From assembly GCA_015490105.1 (NCBI GenBank), contig WFYK01000202.1, positions 1 through 7,469 on the forward strand: 7,469 bases of DNA, read 5' to 3'. Of the stretch, positions 6,179 through 7,469 are shown in pieces. The stretch is from Aquificaceae bacterium. Lineage in GTDB: Bacteria; Aquificota; Aquificia; Aquificales; Aquificaceae. Within the stretch, counting starts at the first letter, position 1. The number at the start of each line of letters is the position of its first letter. The position numbers and the translations under genes are program-made. The notes under the pieces are model-generated. The model did not search any database and had not been told where the DNA came from. It was given only the letters and a program-made list of their open reading frames with translations.

Positions 6179-7115
6179 CTTTCTGCTGGGGGAGGCCTCC
6201 GCTAAAACCTGTAGAACCTATCACAAAGTGAAAGCGGGAGAAAGCCTTTGGACTATAAGCAAAAAATACCGCGTCAGCATAAGGGACTTAAAGCGGGCAA
6301 ATCCTTCGGTAAAGAGGCAAAAGTTCCTTAGGGTGGGTCAGAGGCTTTGCATACCCAAAAAGAAAAAACTCAAAACCAAACCCAAAAGGACAAAGGGTTA
6401 TGTAATCTACAGAGTAAGAAAGGGCGATACTTTAGAGAAAATAGCAAAGCGTTTTGGTGTAAGTGTAAGGGAAATAAAGCGGGCAAACGGGTTAAGGGGT
6501 GACATAATAAGGGTAGGACAGAAGCTAAAGATACCTAAGAAAGCCAAAAGGAGAACCTATAGGGCAAAGAAAGAGGTCGTTTACATTACCTACAGGGTAA
6601 GAAGAGGAGATAGCCTCAGGAAGATTGCAAAACGCTTCGGCGTTAGTTGGAAGGAAATAAAGCGCGTAAACAGATTAAAGAGCGATCTCATCAGGGTAGG
6701 GCAAAAGCTTAAAATCCCAGTTCCTAAAAAAAGCTTTATGAACCGCTACGCGGAAAGACCTAAGGTAAGGTTGTCCTTCCTACCTGTCAACGGCAAAATA
6801 AGGAGAAGCGGAAACGGACTTGAGATAATCGCACCTTGCGGTGAAAAAGTGAAAGCGGTAGCAAAAGGCAAGGTAATTTACAGCGGAGACGATCTGCCAA
6901 GCTATGGGAACATGATAATGATAGAACACAAAGGTTTTATCTCCGTTTACGCTTACAACATGCAAAACCTCGTAGAAAGGGGGGACTTGGTAGATAAGGG
7001 TGAAGTTATAGCTAAGGTAGGTATAAAACCTTCTTTGGGAAGGTGTGCCCTTTTGTTTGAAATGAGATACCCTGACGGGTCAGTTATAAATCCTTTGAGC
7101 TTTTTAAAGAAGTAG
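6144..7115 (+). CDS. Secreted triple-LysM protein with degenerate LytM/M23 domain (NlpD/EnvC-like)
   Basis: This predicted 323-residue periplasmic murein-binding protein has a signal peptide at 1-20, with likely cleavage ASA|KT. Three LysM repeats follow at about 25-71, 88-131 and 148-192, separated by very basic Lys/Arg linkers. Repeats 2 and 3 are nearly copies of each other. A LytM-type barrel domain occupies about 210-321. Its fold markers are present: APCGEKVKAVAKGKVIYSG, YGNMIMIEH, LVERGDLVDKGEVIAKVG and INPLSFL. The zinc ligands of active M23 endopeptidases are not: HxGxD is replaced by GNGLE (223-227), YAH by YAY (269-271), and HLHFE by ALLFE (302-306). This resembles NlpD and EnvC, which have lost ligands and activate cell-wall amidases instead of cutting murein. 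I infer an amidase activator or structural murein-binding role. Four cysteines after the signal peptide (23, 69, 232, 301) could form disulfides. The stop lies 32 bp inside the opposite-strand rtcA. Confidence 0.88.
   Translation: MNLLMVLILGISFLLGEASAKTCRTYHKVKAGESLWTISKKYRVSIRDLKRANPSVKRQKFLRVGQRLCIPKKKKLKTKPKRTKGYVIYRVRKGDTLEKIAKRFGVSVREIKRANGLRGDIIRVGQKLKIPKKAKRRTYRAKKEVVYITYRVRRGDSLRKIAKRFGVSWKEIKRVNRLKSDLIRVGQKLKIPVPKKSFMNRYAERPKVRLSFLPVNGKIRRSGNGLEIIAPCGEKVKAVAKGKVIYSGDDLPSYGNMIMIEHKGFISVYAYNMQNLVERGDLVDKGEVIAKVGIKPSLGRCALLFEMRYPDGSVINPLSFLKK
6405..6719 (+). repeat. Tandem LysM repeats 2 and 3 (coding)
   Basis: Codons for LysM 2 (6405-6536) and LysM 3 (6585-6719) are diverged copies. 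Both encode YRVRxGDxLxKIAKRFGVS, then EIKRxN, and both end in IRVGQKLKIP. At the DNA level long stretches match, with many synonymous changes, so the duplication is not very recent. LysM 1 (6216-6356) is more distant and carries extra cysteines. Confidence 0.75.
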
Positions 7116-7469
7116 AGCTTAGCTTGAGCACCCCCTTGCCTAAAAAGATCTCCGCTACCCAAACCGCGGTTTTTAGGTGATCGGTCAGCAAGGGGAACGT
7201 ATATTGACCTCCTGCTAAGGCAACCCAAGGGACTAAGTGATCCGCCATATGTCTGTCTACACAAGAACCGCTTCTCCAATCCTCCAGAATTTTCAACGCT
7301 GCCTCCGCACCCACTTCCTCCGCAGGTTTACCTTTTTCTCCGAGAGCATCCGCGCCGACGAAGGTTCTACCCTCACCGTCTTCTACCCAAAGGGTAATAC
7401 TGGTCCCTATAGAAGGGGATCTGACATACTGCCTGTAGGAGGATACCTCCACGTTGAGTTCTTTAAGAA
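7084..7469 (-). CDS. rtcA: RNA 3'-terminal phosphate cyclase, C-terminal part (cut by window edge)
   Basis: RtcA converts an RNA 3'-phosphate to a 2',3'-cyclic phosphate using ATP, through a covalent enzyme-His-AMP intermediate, in RNA repair or processing (family knowledge). The minus strand is open from the right edge to TAA at 7086-7084, 127 visible residues, about the last third of a typical protein. Diagnostic segments are GTSITLWVEDGEG, VGADALGEKGKPAEEVG, and SGSCVDRHMADHLVPWVALA followed by GGQYTFPLLTDHLKTAVWV. The His of DRHMADHL (codon 7251-7249) aligns with the adenylated active-site His of the E. coli enzyme. The true start lies outside the window. A GTG at 7452 is internal, since the frame stays open upstream and family sequence continues. 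The last 32 bp overlap the 3' end of the LysM gene in convergent orientation. Confidence 0.9.
   Translation of the reverse strand, partial: LKELNVEVSSYRQYVRSPSIGTSITLWVEDGEGRTFVGADALGEKGKPAEEVGAEAALKILEDWRSGSCVDRHMADHLVPWVALAGGQYTFPLLTDHLKTAVWVAEIFLGKGVLKLSSTSLKSSKDL

Noticed and set aside
6144..6220. Lipoprotein anchoring of the LysM protein at Cys23, as in NlpD
   Set aside because: The residues before Cys23 are Ala-Lys-Thr, which is not a lipobox. ASA|KT is a good signal peptidase I site.
6771..7106. Active M23 metalloendopeptidase
   Set aside because: The HxGxD, YAH and HxH ligand positions are all substituted, so zinc-dependent hydrolysis is not supported.
7095..7140. Intrinsic terminator after the LysM gene
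   Set aside because: The short near-palindromes here (around CTTTTTAAAG and GAGCTTAGC) do not form a stable GC-rich stem followed by a U-tract.

Overview
The window looks like chromosomal DNA from a thermophilic, motile, Gram-negative bacterium of the Aquificales (Aquifex/Hydrogenobacter/Thermocrinis relatives). The evidence is an aconitase of the Aquifex type, proteins rich in Lys, Glu, Arg and Ile with frequent AGG/AGA and ATA codons, very tight gene packing, and a sigma-28 factor that closely resembles the Aquifex protein as I remember it. The genus is an inference, since no rRNA gene is present.

Layout. At the left edge, on the minus strand, is the first third or less of an aconitate hydratase gene (1-364), cut by the window. 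A 68-bp divergent intergenic region (365-432) holds a palindromic -10-like element and a G-rich ribosome binding site. From 433 to 7115 seven plus-strand genes run head to tail with gaps of at most 19 bp or with overlaps: a small predicted outer-membrane beta-barrel protein, flhA, flhF, flhG (minD-like), fliA, an acylphosphatase, and a secreted protein with three LysM domains and a catalytically degenerate LytM (M23) domain. At the right edge, on the minus strand, is the C-terminal part of an RNA 3'-terminal phosphate cyclase (rtcA, 7084-7469). Its 3' end overlaps the LysM gene's 3' end by 32 bp.

Function. The core is a flagellar control module. FlhA is the export-gate membrane protein of the flagellar type III secretion apparatus. 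FlhF (SRP-type GTPase) and FlhG (MinD-type ATPase) set flagellar position and number. FliA is the sigma factor for late flagellar genes. Overlaps of 11, 11 and 4 nt link these four genes and suggest translational coupling. The two downstream genes are not classical flagellar genes. The LysM/degenerate-LytM protein resembles NlpD/EnvC-type amidase activators and may connect wall remodelling with flagellar or division functions. The acylphosphatase is probably metabolic.

No mobile element, CRISPR array, tRNA or rRNA gene, or convincing intrinsic terminator was seen. I do not see an obviously new multi-gene system. The least expected points are the degenerate LytM protein in the flagellar operon, the small beta-barrel gene at its head, and the compact edges of the cluster (shared palindromic -10 on the left, coding overlap on the right).
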